Origin: Eremomyces bilateralis CBS 781.70
Taxonomy: Eukaryota; Ascomycota; Dothideomycetes; Eremomycetales; Eremomycetaceae
Length of the DNA: 64,000 nucleotides
NCBI RefSeq assembly: GCF_010015585.1
Contig: NW_022985095.1
Location: forward strand, 1 to 64,000
Direction: 5' to 3'
Shown: positions 43,183 through 53,816 of the stretch, piece after piece
How positions within the stretch are numbered: position 1 is the stretch's first letter
Layout: every line of letters begins with the position of its first letter
Notes under the pieces: generated by a model
What the model was told of the DNA's origin: nothing
Database searches by the model: none
The model's input: the letters and a program-made list of their open reading frames with translations, nothing else
Made by a program: the position numbers and the translations under genes

Positions 43183-45598
43183 TCAAAGCTTTGCCAAGCC
43201 ATTCTGTATCTTCATCCATGCTGCTCCATCTAATACTCGATACGTATCTCCGTCCAGCCAGTATCGCGAACTGGCTTGGCTCGGCTCGGCTGGGTCCCAC
43301 TGTTCCTTTTTCCATATCTGCTTGTCATGCTTGAAGGACGCCCCAACATCAAGTCTAACAACCACCATGATTAGTCTCGCCATAGTTCAGTCAGATATAG
43401 TCAACGTACCGATCAACCATAGCTAGAAGCCGAGGCACTGCATACTGAGGGACTCCACGATGCTTGAAAACACCTGGGAGCTTGCCGACAAATGCGACTT
43501 CTGCGTCTTTCGACAACTGCGTCAACGCCACTGCAGCCGTGCCCATCTGCCCGTCATAGCCATCCATCTTCCTACCCACGACAATCGCCTCCAAGACTTC
43601 GGGCATATCCGATATGTACCCCGCAATCTCCCCAGCGCTGACGTTCTCCCCCTTCCACCGGAAGGTGTCCCCAACACGGTCGTAAAACCGTATCCATCCC
43701 CATCGATCTTGGATGACAAGGTCTCCGGATCTTTGAAACATATCTCCGTCGGCAAAAACATTCCGTAATATCTTCGCATCGGTTGCGTCCTGGTTGTGTA
43801 GATAGTCGGTATATGTCGCTAGGCTCCTGATCCGTCCAATCGCTTCTCCAGGTTCATTTGGAGACGCCGGAACGCAAAATCCGGTCCGCCGATCCCTGTA
43901 AGGCTGCTGAGAAGCTTCATCGAATTTGATAATGAAGCAATCGTCCTCCAGCCACCTCCGCACCAAGCCTTTGTAGCCTACATATCCTGCGCCGAATTTA
44001 TTATGTAAATGCCGATTGTCGTACTTCGCCAGGCCCTCGGTTGATCGGTAGAATTCACGGATTTCCGGGATCCCAAACCGCTTCTTGAAATTCATCCAGA
44101 CGTCCTTCTGCAGCCCATTTCCCATCGCCACAATGCAGCCATGTCCCCGATCATGCGGGGAGGGGGGCTGGGCTAACAGGTAACGGCACAACTCTCCAAC
44201 ATACAGCATCCTTGTTGCTCGGCTCCGCCGGATCTCCTCAAAGTGTCGTGTTGCTGAGAATTTCCGTCCAAGACACAGAGCCCCCGAGGTCCCCACGCTA
44301 TAACAGAGACCTGTAAATAACGATGTGCCGTGAAAGAGGGGCATGGAGGTATATGTCCGAACGGGAAAGTAATATTTCGGCTTGTCGGTATCAGGAGTCG
44401 TCGGAGTCGAGACAATACACATATGCATGTTCTTGACACTGCAGGCTTTGGGCATTCCAGTTGTCCCTGAGGTATATACCAGTGCTGCTATATCGATGGG
44501 CCGCCTCTTAGCCTTAGCTACTTCGCGGCCATGGTGCGGGTCTGATGGGGTGATCGATATGACTTGCCCATCTGGCTTTTCAGATCGAGGAAAACTGCCA
44601 AAATCGACGACCACGAGCCCTTGACCGGGGCATTCAGAAGCTGCGGTTGCTGGAAGAGTAAGAGCGGACTGCACTGTATCGGGGCTGCAGATGATGTACT
44701 TTGAGCCAGCGAGGTTTGTACAATATTGGAGGGGGTCCCCTATCACGCCAAATTGTCAGCTCCTCATCTTCCTTCATGCTGACTGCTGCTTCACAATGAC
44801 GGCGTGTGCATTCATCGCAAAGGCGCCGTAACTGCTCAAGCATGATTTAGGGCAAATGTCTCGAAGCTTCAAGGAAGAACGCTTTCACAGCCGAGGGCCT
44901 TCGAATGACAATCAACACCCTGTGTTCCCATGACAGTTGAGTACATCCTTCATGAAGCCTAAGTTCCTCGAAACAGCTAAAGATATAGATCACTAGAAAA
45001 CACCTGGATGTTGGAGAAGTACTCCAAGACTGCGAATCATGGCAGATATCTTCACCGTTGCATAATGGAACTCGGATACAGGATAGGGTTCCTAACACCT
45101 TTAAACATTATCAAAAGAAAGGGAACACATACCTTTCAAGTTCGAGTTGATCAATGCGGGAGCCGCCCCCAACTTTGCCAATGCATAAATGACGAACACC
45201 ATCTCAGGCGAATTGGTCATGTACACGGCCACCAGATTCCCATCATCGACGCCCAAATCGCTCAACGACGCCGCAATCCGATCGACATCTGCTCTGCGTC
45301 AGCCCATTGTATATTATGCCCATCCAATAGTGTCCGACCGACCATCCTTCATCGCCCGATAACTCCAGCTCTTCCCTTCGAACCATAATGCATCCGCATC
45401 CTCGTCCGCCAATCCCAGCATGCCATAGAGCGTGACATAGTCCCCCAACTGCTCCACCCGAGATTGTAGTCGTTGGCCGAAGAGGCGCTCGTCGCGATAT
45501 TGAAGGAGGTCGTAGTGGATCCCCAGCGTGGAATCCACGAGGGCCGCGCCTGTCGCTGCGGCGGCTGCGGAAAGAAGGTGACGGTTAGCGTTGCGCAT
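43183..45598 (-). CDS. FATP-type acyl-CoA synthetase
   Basis: Four exons on the minus strand: 45598-45343, 45288-45133, 44739-43410 and 43354-43183, giving 637 residues, the usual FATP length. The N-terminal part (GLADEDADALWFEGKSWSY, then VAVYMTNSPEMVFVIYALA) is typical of fatty-acid transport proteins/very-long-chain acyl-CoA synthetases (yeast Fat1). The AMP-binding loop YTSGTTGMPKA, the FYRSTEG motif, GDLVIQDRWGWIRFYDRVGD and FRWKGENVS are all present. Exon 4 supplies the C-terminal FKHDKQIWKKEQWDP. A hydrophobic N-terminus (LLSAAAAATGAALV) suggests membrane or peroxisomal association. The intron between exons 2 and 3 is 393 bases, much longer than its neighbours. In fungi such enzymes activate fatty acids or side chains in peroxisomal pathways; the substrate is unknown. 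Confidence 0.9.
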
Positions 45599-46757
45599 CT
45601 TGGCTTCGCGGGATGAGGTCCGAGGATGCTCACTGCGGTTCAAAAATCATCGGCGCGGGAATGGGCTTTATGGATGGATGGCCGAACGCAAAGCCACCCG
45701 AAGGTTAAAATGCCGTTCTGTACAGCCGTCGCTAATTGCCGATTTGCAGCCTCGCGGGGCAGGGCCCGCCATGGGGTGTGGAATACGGCATGGATTGTTG
45801 TCGCGTAAATGGGAGTTGATTGCACTTTCGCGCTTGGGTCCGCGCATGATACATATTGCGGGTTTGATGGAGCCTGGGTTAAAGTAGTGTACTCCATACT
45901 GGAAAAAGTGGAAATGAATGGATCTGGGGAAGACCTTGCCGATGAACGAAGTTCCCCGGACGTGAGAAACGGCATCTTTGAACTCGCGCTAATTTACTGA
46001 CCCTCATCAATGATCAGGGCCTCCTTTTATCCTTTATCTCACTTCAGCCTGGCGAGAGGCGGGCCGATGAGTGGTGACGGCTATGAATTATCAAACCATT
46101 GATATTGATCGGTCCGACCTTCGTTCGTCAAGTGTGAAATCTGAGTGCCCGTAGTTAGAGCTTCCGCACCACAGGCGACTTGGGAGGTTGGATGCGCTGG
46201 ATCGCCTGGATGGGCTGGGTGCGCTGGAAAATGGGCGGATCTATCACGAACACGACGGCAGGAGTGCACAAGCCGGATTTTTAATACCTCGTGGATTGAT
46301 GATGCTACCTATGAGCTGAGGATTTTGTTGGCGCTGGGGGAAATTGGGGGTCGTCGTTCTCTGTCGTCTGCCATGAATGGCCGAGTCAGCAAATGCCGCT
46401 CGCCATGGTAGTCCTTCTCTCTGTCGTCTGCCATAAATGGCCGAGATAGCAACTGCTGATCGCCATGGTTGCCCTTCTCGATCCTCCACCACCATCGACC
46501 TCTCCGAGTGTGGCTTTTTTTGGTGTTTTGATTTCTCTGAGGGCCCGTTCCCTGAACCCAAGCACTGATGAACTATGCCATTTTTGAATTGCGGCACGGG
46601 TGAGACGTGTCGGACACATCCTAGAAACCCTGATCGCGGAAAGGAAAGAAAAGAAACGGAAACGGAAACGAGAAGTAGGGAATTCGAACTATGCATCGTT
46701 GGATGGACCTGGCGGCTCGATGCACACCTGTCGTCCATGAAGTCTTGAGATCAAGAC
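45599..46757. other. Region between FATP start and Argonaute 3' end
   Basis: Nearly 1.2 kb containing the FATP promoter and the 3' flank of the Argonaute gene. Apart from the 60-base duplication annotated separately, I see no gene; short frames have no motifs. Confidence 0.45.
46357..46476. repeat. Two-copy 60-base tandem repeat
   Basis: Two adjacent units, 46357-46416 and 46417-46476, share CTGTCGTCTGCCAT, AATGGCCGAG and CGCCATGG at an exact 60-base offset, with several scattered substitutions. They lie about 280 bases beyond the Argonaute stop codon, probably in its 3' untranslated region or just after it. Confidence 0.8.
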
Positions 46758-49700
46758 TTACATGTACCAAGAGGTGAAAGGGTACCAACTGTGGTACTTG
46801 TGTTGGATCTTCATCAAGTCAGATGCCTCGTCACCTTTGACCAAGCCAGTCGGATTGTTGGGATCCTGCTTCTCGAAGTCGGAAGGGGACTTCGACGGCT
46901 CGTCTATATATCCCTTCTTGCTCTCGGGAGACTTGCTCTTGGACCGCTTTGATGCGGACTCGGACACCTTATCCTTTGGCGGACCCCCAGGAGGTCCCTT
47001 ATGTGCATTTTTCTTGCCCGATGACACGAAGGGCTTGTTCATATGGGCCTCTCCACGCTTCGCAGCCAAGTGTGCATAGTACACAGCAGGGAACAAAGAG
47101 ACGGGAGTTGTTGCTCGAGCGTACTGGAAGCTGTGCTCAAAGATGAGCTGCTGCAGTTCGGGGCCGGTGAAATTGTTCTCATTGTAAATACAATGATAGT
47201 GGATCGGACGGCAGGTTCCTTTGATCGCAGAGTGGGGGTTCATGTACCAGTCGAACTCGAAGGGATGAGTGACTCCGGTCTCTACAAGAACGCCGGGAAC
47301 GGGATTGCCATTTTTATCGCGGGCAGCTTGGCTCTTCGGATTGAAACGCACATGGTGGCGTTTGCTGGCAATTAGGACCGTGATCGGGATTTTATATTTA
47401 GGGTTCAATTCCCTAAAGAGCCGCTTGATTTCATTGACCTCGATGTCAAGAACCTGGTTGTATTGTTGTTCGGAAACACCGTCGCGGACGTAAAGAAGCC
47501 GTCGTGGCGTCTGGCCTTTGTTCAGGTCGATCCAATGGGCGACGGGCTCCTTGAACATCTTAACCCAATTGGATGGCCGGATAATCTCCTCCCGATGGCC
47601 GTTGGAGTTCACCCACCCCATATAGTTGCAGCACTGGGGGTCTTTGGACACAGTGATGGAGGCCATAGAATGTTCCTCAGAACCAGGAGGCCCGTGGCTC
47701 ACATCTGCGCCAATGATCATGAGTGAATCTTGGGAGTGGCGCGGACGATACATGTTGAGCTGGGATTTCTTGGTCAGGAACCCATTCTCCTTGAGCGCGC
47801 GGGAATTGATTCCCCCAAGCTTCGAATTGACCTTCAGGAGAACGTTGCTGATGTATTGATCCTGGCATTTCATCACGCCTGCGCTCTGCAGGACCTGGGA
47901 GGCAAGCCCGAAGCGGCAATCGCAATTGCGTTTTATGATCTTGTAAAGATCGGCGGTCCGGTCCTGGACAATGAAAAAGATAAGCTTCGGGAGAACTCCC
48001 AGCTTCTTCCCGCTCTCATTCCAGGCATGTAGGATGTTGTTTCCACCGGCACCCGGAGCTCCGCGGATAAGAGCTGGGATTGTGGCTGGCAAATTCAAGC
48101 CGTGGGCTTTGGCAATAGCCGACATTCTCGAAAAAAAGGCTTGGTAGGGGGCTGGATGTGGGTTCTTCGGGTCACTATCTGGACCAAAGACCATGACACC
48201 GTACGGGATCTGTCCTGGGTATGGCTTCAGGAACTTCTTCCCATCGATCCTCCACCGGCCTTGCCCAGCAGAGCTACCAAGTATCTTGCCATTTCCGAAG
48301 TGGACGTCAGGCGCCTCGAGAAGTCGACCCTTAGTGACTGTGGGCTGGTCCGAAATATGAAGCCCGTATTGGCGGAGATGCGAGTCATTTTGCCAATCTA
48401 GGGACTTGATGCCTTCGCGGATGGAACCGAACCGCTGGTTCGGTAGAGTAGCTGCGAACCTCATCATTGAACCTACCTGCGCCTCATCAAGCTTGTACAG
48501 GTAACGCTGATTTGGTTCAACTTTGGCAAACTCCAAGGCGATGAACTGGCCCCGGGTTGTCTCGATCAAAGGCAATTCGCGGACATGAGCGTTGTAAGCC
48601 TTTCGGTAATACTGTTTTACAGTCATCGAAGTGCCGTCCTTCAATTCGAAGGTTTTCAAATCCGGCGTTGACGCGATAAATCGCTTGACGATATAACGGC
48701 GCGTACAGTTCGAGCGCATGTCGGTGGTGATCGTCAGCTTGTTCAGCCGTTTGGTCGCCTTGTAGAAGCGGCTCTCGGGCCACTTCTCACGGTTTCGAAC
48801 GAAATCATCGATGAGCCAGTCGACATTCTTAGCTCCGAGCATCGATCCAAGCAAAGGAATGACCTCCGACGCTTCGAAAAAGCAGGTATTCGCCACGTCG
48901 ACATTGACAGCAAGATGTGCGCGGAGGTCTGCAGTCAATACTGGCCGGATCGATGCATAGACGCCCTTCACAGCCTCGACTCCCTTTCCCAATGAGATCC
49001 GACCGGTGAGCGGCACCTTAGACTCCGAAGCAGGACGCCAGTAAGGAGGGAAAAAGTTCCGCTTGGCCGAAATCATGCGACGGGACGGACCCTCACGCAT
49101 CAGATGGTCAAGGAACGTCAGAGACTCGAGCACCTTGATGTCCCAGTCTGCCTGCTTGCCGAGCCAGGCATGAAGATTGGTGAAGTCAACTTTCTTGGCC
49201 AAGGCAATGCGAACATGCTTGACTTCACGTCCAGCCCGATCCGGCTGGTTCTTCGCTATCGCAGGATCTACAGCGATCGTCGCCACTCCTGAGAGCTTCT
49301 TGGTGGACCTGAAGGTGGTTAGCGAAAAATATTACTAAAAAAAGATATTCCAGAATATCAAAGTTGCAGAATCTTACCAGGCAAGCTTGTTCCCATCCCA
49401 GATCCAGTCGTCGAAACCACCTTGCGAGCGCACTTGCTTGACCTCACTGGAATCCCACAATGTCTTCATGAAGCCCCGTTTCTCAGCTCCGTCGCCGATC
49501 TCAATGTCGTATTGATAGACATCCTTGGTGGGGATTTTGTCGAGAGCATAGGAGTTCAGCTCGATGTCAACTGGCTTCCCGTTCATATTGAAGCCATGAG
49601 GACGTTTGGGGATTTCACCCAGAGAGGACTGTGACCCAGCGTAAGTACTAAGTATAAGATGTCCAGCCTTCCACGCATTTGGCTCAAGAATATTGAGCCC

Positions 49701-49871
49701 CCGAAGACGCATGTCGCAACCAAACTTGTCCAGCTCCATGCTGGAGTAGACATCTGGGGGGTCTGCTGCGCGAGGGTATAGGGGGAGGGATGCCATTTTG
49801 GGAGTTGGGCTCTTGGACTTTGGGGGGGAACGAGACTGCCCTCCATTCTTGGAGTTCCCCGAGCCCGCCAT
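46758..49871 (-). CDS. Argonaute protein of the RNA-silencing pathway
   Basis: Two exons on the minus strand, 49871-49378 and 49308-46758, joined over a 69-base intron (GTAAGA donor, GCTAAC branch, CTTCAG acceptor), giving 1014 residues. The order is an N-terminal domain with a Ser/Pro/Lys-rich start, linker, a PAZ-like region (about 350-500), MID (LIFFIVQDRTADLYKIIKR, about 605) and PIWI. The slicer residues appear intact: IIGADVSHG (Asp about 700), a Glu in GHREEII (about 737), YVRDGVSE (Asp about 774) and TCRPIHYH (His about 868). This resembles the QDE-2/SMS-2 group of filamentous fungi. A charged insertion near the C-terminus (KSKSPESKKG and neighbours) precedes the aromatic end WYM, and may be a disordered regulatory loop. 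A second minus-strand gene ends 192 bases upstream of the start. Confidence 0.95.
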
Positions 49872-50063
49872 GGCCGTCTGAGTGGAGTTGTGCAATAGCA
49901 ATGGGTAATGAATGATTGAGGAAATAGATAAGAGAAGAGAAAAGGAGCGAAAGAAGAGAAGTCCTGAAGAAAGAATTGAGGGCTCTGCAGAAAAGAAGGA
50001 AGAAGAAAGTTGGAAGCACGAGGGACAGAGAGCAGGTTTTAAAGGAACAGGTAGTATGGATCT

Positions 50064-50707
50064 TTATTGATGACAGAGATCAATGATGGCGAGCAAACGG
50101 GAGAACGCCGACATTCGTTTGTCGAACTCCACCTGGATATGCAACATAGGCCGCTAGCCGCAACTCTACATACATAGGGGTAATGCCAATTGGCGGCACG
50201 CGAAACACCGGGAAAGGAGGTGATGGAAATGTGATCATAACTTACAACTTCAGGGCGGAAAATTTGGTAGGCGCGTGCACCCAACTCAACATTCCGAAGA
50301 TGATTCGGCATAATGAACGTGGGTTCTGGTGCAATAATACGCTCGGGGGACAATCGCGAGCGAGGCTGGGAACGGTCCCGGTTACCATCCAAGCCGGGAA
50401 TTGAGCGACCGTACGACGAGGACGGCACGCTTATGCTTTCATATGAGTCCTTTGCAATGGTGCTGGTCGGCTTCACGGTAGCTGACGATCCTGAAGGGCG
50501 ACCCTTCCTGTTGTCTCCATTGCCGCGTGGCCCACCCATGATGGGCAATGAGCTCTTGAAAATGTGACTAAGTTAGGGTCAGTAATGGTACAAGGCAGAG
50601 ATAACAATTGGGGAGGTTCAGTGCAATGTGAAAACACGGCTCATTGGAGAAATCTACGCATAACGGACAGCCAGTAGTGCCGTAGCCTTGACAAGTCGAG
50701 CAGTAGA
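50064..50707 (-). CDS. Spliced gene of unknown function just upstream of Argonaute (5' end not resolved)
   Basis: The last two exons are well supported: 50567-50246 and 50132-50064 on the minus strand, joined over a 113-base intron (GTAAGT donor, ATCCAG acceptor) in phase 0. They encode a Ser/Arg/Pro-rich part (GRPSGSSATVKPTSTIAKDS), a segment PEPTFIMPNHLRNVELGARA and the end FRPEVVEFDKRMSAFSRLL. The exon at 50567 is preceded by a CTAACTTAG acceptor. A likely previous exon at 50707 down to 50665 or 50658 encodes YCSTCQGYGTTGCPLC, a CxxC-x6-CxxC cluster of the DnaJ/zinc-ribbon style; its donor (GTTATG keeps the frame, GTAGAT does not) is uncertain. Further upstream exons may lie in the purine-rich tract to about 52.3 kb. 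I do not recognise the protein. Confidence 0.5.
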
Positions 50708-53700
50708 CTAAAATCAGTGACAAACCAAAGCGATGAGTGGCTTCGCTTCAATGACGAGCAAGCACACTCTTTGCTAAAGTTAAGGAAACAAACAATGCCC
50801 TAACTCCAAGAGGATGCTGCTGATGACAGGTCAAGACAAGGAAACATTTCAGTGTTGGGATATAGATGTGACAGGAAGGTGAGATCAGATACCCCCCAAA
50901 ATGAAGGCGAAGGTGGTGGTGACAAGTGAGGAGATGCTTGGACGACTAGATCACTTGAGACTAGACTGTATGAGTTGGTTTGGGAGATGGAGAAAGCGAT
51001 GGCAGCAGCTAAATGAGAAAATGAAAAAAGGGAAGGAATGAAGACTGAGTCTGATAGACTTGAAGCCGATAAGAGGTAACTGATGGTTAGGGAATGGGAG
51101 AGACGGTGACGTTGATAGAGATGTAAAAGATGTTGACTCACCAGGAAGCTGATCAGGGTGAAGTCAAAGCCAATGCTGTGGCGAATATTAGTGGTTTCCT
51201 AGGGCGGTGAGTAGAAAGGATAGGTTTACCGACTGGTATCTTGGAGTAGTCGATGATAGGAAGGAGTGGGAGGGTCGATGATGGGAGAATGAGAGACGAA
51301 AAAGGGAGATGTGGAAGATGAGGGATGGAGGAAGAGGGAAAGGAAGGTGGGAAATATGTGGAGGGAGGAAGACCAAAATAAACAGTGCTGTGGTTGTGTG
51401 AGGTAGAGATAGCCGAGTGGGCAACAAAGGACACGTGAGGTTGGGTCCCAGTGGTAGGTGAAGGTCAGGTTGATAACGGATGGCTTGAAGGAAGGAGTGA
51501 GGGAATGTTTACATACCAGTACTGTACCACGGCGGATCAGATCTGAGTCTGGGGCAGCTGAGATTGAAACAAGGCGTCACTATCTGGTATGGGTTGGTAG
51601 ACGTGAGACCTGGGTGGAGTGATCAGTGAGTCGATGAAGTTCAAAGCGAGATCCGTCGAGAAGAGAGGGAGGGTAGTTGGGTTGGTAGGGGAAAGAAGGT
51701 TGAGATGAGAGGGATGAAGGTTAGAGGGATGAAGGTTAGAGGGATGAAGGTTAGAGGGTTAAGGTGAGAAGTATGGAAGTGAGAAGAATGAGAGTTGATA
51801 GGGTTGAGGATAGAAGAAGAAGTTGGTGGTGGATGGAGGGGAGAAGATACAGCAGAAGAACTGTGTCAGCAGATATACGTTTGGCCGTATGACCGGGGAC
51901 ACAAATGTAGGCAACGATGATGGAAAAGGAAAGAGAACCGAGTGGAGAGAGAACCACTCGTAGCTAGTAATCTAGATGACTTACGACTCCAGGCTGCGAT
52001 GATACTGTGCTTATTCCTAATCAGATCGTATGGTGCACGTGTCGCCACAGGATGGATGGTGTACGGGGCCTTCACTCCATGTTCGTTGCGATGAAGTGTA
52101 TGGACGGTATGTGTCGTGGTAGGGAGAACAGAAGTAGGTGATGGTAACCTCTATAGTGGGGGGACTGATATCCTGGAAGGGCAGGCAGGTCCTGTAGTGG
52201 TTGTCAAGGGCGCCGAGCGCCGAGACTCCATGTCGATATCTTCCTGAAGATTCTAAGGTGGAAGGGGCGACCACGGGGCGAGTCTCTCTATTAGACATGG
52301 ACTGGTAGAGCACATCTTCATCCCCGCCGTTCTATGCGGCTGCTCTAGTGCCATGTGACTTCTAGTTCAACTCATGTCCATGTCTCGACCGCTGAATGGC
52401 ACCACACGCAGACGCAGCAGAAATCCCGTTCTCCCTCATCCTATCATGCTCTTGCTAGGTGACATAGGGTATCCACTTATGTTGGTCAAGGCAGCGATGA
52501 GGTATGTGGGCCCCTACTGGTAGTTGAAGCTGGTCTGAGTCTGCTAACTGATCCGGAGAAAAGAGCTAGGAAACGCACACAACTTCTCGAGACTTGGATG
52601 ACTAGAAAATCAGACGAAATTGATACTGCACAACATGAGAACCAAACTTGATGAGACGGAAACAATACAACATAATGACCAAACGATTGGATTCAGATAT
52701 ATTGAGGACACTGGTAGAAAAGAGACAAAGGATGATGCACACGCATACCGGCCCGTCGATGGGTTCCGTTCTAGAATGTGCGAGGCCACAGAAGGCACAA
52801 GGGACATTACATACGGAAGCAAGGATGAAGAGCCATTGAGGAAAACAAAGAAGGAGCAGCTGGAAAGGTGGAAGGAATGAGTTGACTGGAGATGCTCGGA
52901 TTGGAAGGGTTTAGCCGAAGACGGGCCGGCCCGTTTCTCCGCACTCCTGGTATTTGGAACAAGGGTCGGACAGACCACGAAGATGAAGCGCAATAATAGC
53001 CGGGAGGCTACGAGCATCGAGAAGAACGACGGTCCCGGGGGAAATACACGGAACAATTTCGATATGGGCGGCACAAAAGTCAGGGAAAGTTGGGATGCGT
53101 CGTTGAGGAATCGGTGAACTTCATTGGGCGGAAATGAGCCGACGACGTTGAAAGCTAACGGGGATCACTCTCGCGTATCAGCCACTCCTATTCCGTACAT
53201 ATCATATGCTGGATACCAAGCGGGACCTTTACGGCGGAACAATTTGTACACATTCAGAAACCTAGACATATGCAGAGACAGCAAGGGGTACCGATGCAGC
53301 ATGGAATCCAGACGGTATTAGTTCAAGGAAACAACAACGATCACCAACTCCTAGCAGGCACACTTGGCGAGGACGAGAGTTCTTCGAGGAGTAGGGCCCT
53401 ACGAGGACCAGAGCACCACGAGGATTGTATCATTGTAAATGTTCTTGCATTTTTGGTGTCTATTTACGGAAAGCCTAAAGGACTCCAGCCATATGAAGTG
53501 CGCTCCTGTTAAAAGTCTTTCCATTTTTGCGATGAAGTAGCACAGCTCCCAACATCTGTGAAAGCGCGGAGATGGATTCCAGCGACGGCGAGATCGCAGC
53601 TCCGTTGCTGCTGCGTGATACCGACAGCGAGGGGTCGGGAAAGGATACCTTATGGACTTCGCAGTGACCTGTCCAGACCCATTCCGGCATAACCCCGAAC

Positions 53701-53816
53701 GGCCAACCCCAATGCAATGGATCAAGATTCCAACCTTTCGGGCACCATGTATCCGAACTGCAACGACCCGAGAGAAACCCCCTTCCGTGAAAGCATCGTC
53801 CACATACCCCGCCTCC
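50708..53816. other. 3.1 kb purine-rich region with possible spliced leader
   Basis: The plus strand is strongly purine-biased from about 50.8 to 52.0 kb, so the minus strand is pyrimidine-rich. Minus-strand donor-like sites occur near 51984 (GTAAGT), 51516 (GTATGT), 51229 (GTAAAC) and 51141 (GTGAGT). No long frame with recognisable motifs spans them, so this may be the promoter and spliced 5' leader of the gene at 50064-50707, or a non-coding transcript. From 52.4 to 53.8 kb lies the 3' flank of RNA14 and unassigned sequence. Confidence 0.4.
51711..51755. repeat. 15-base tandem repeat, three perfect units
   Basis: GGGATGAAGGTTAGA occurs three times in a row (51711, 51726, 51741) with a decayed fourth unit following. 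It lies in the purine-rich tract upstream of the gene next to Argonaute. Confidence 0.85.

Noticed and set aside
32307-45598. Classical secondary-metabolite gene cluster
   Set aside because: No polyketide synthase, peptide synthetase, terpene cyclase or prenyltransferase is present in the window; kept only as a neighbourhood observation.
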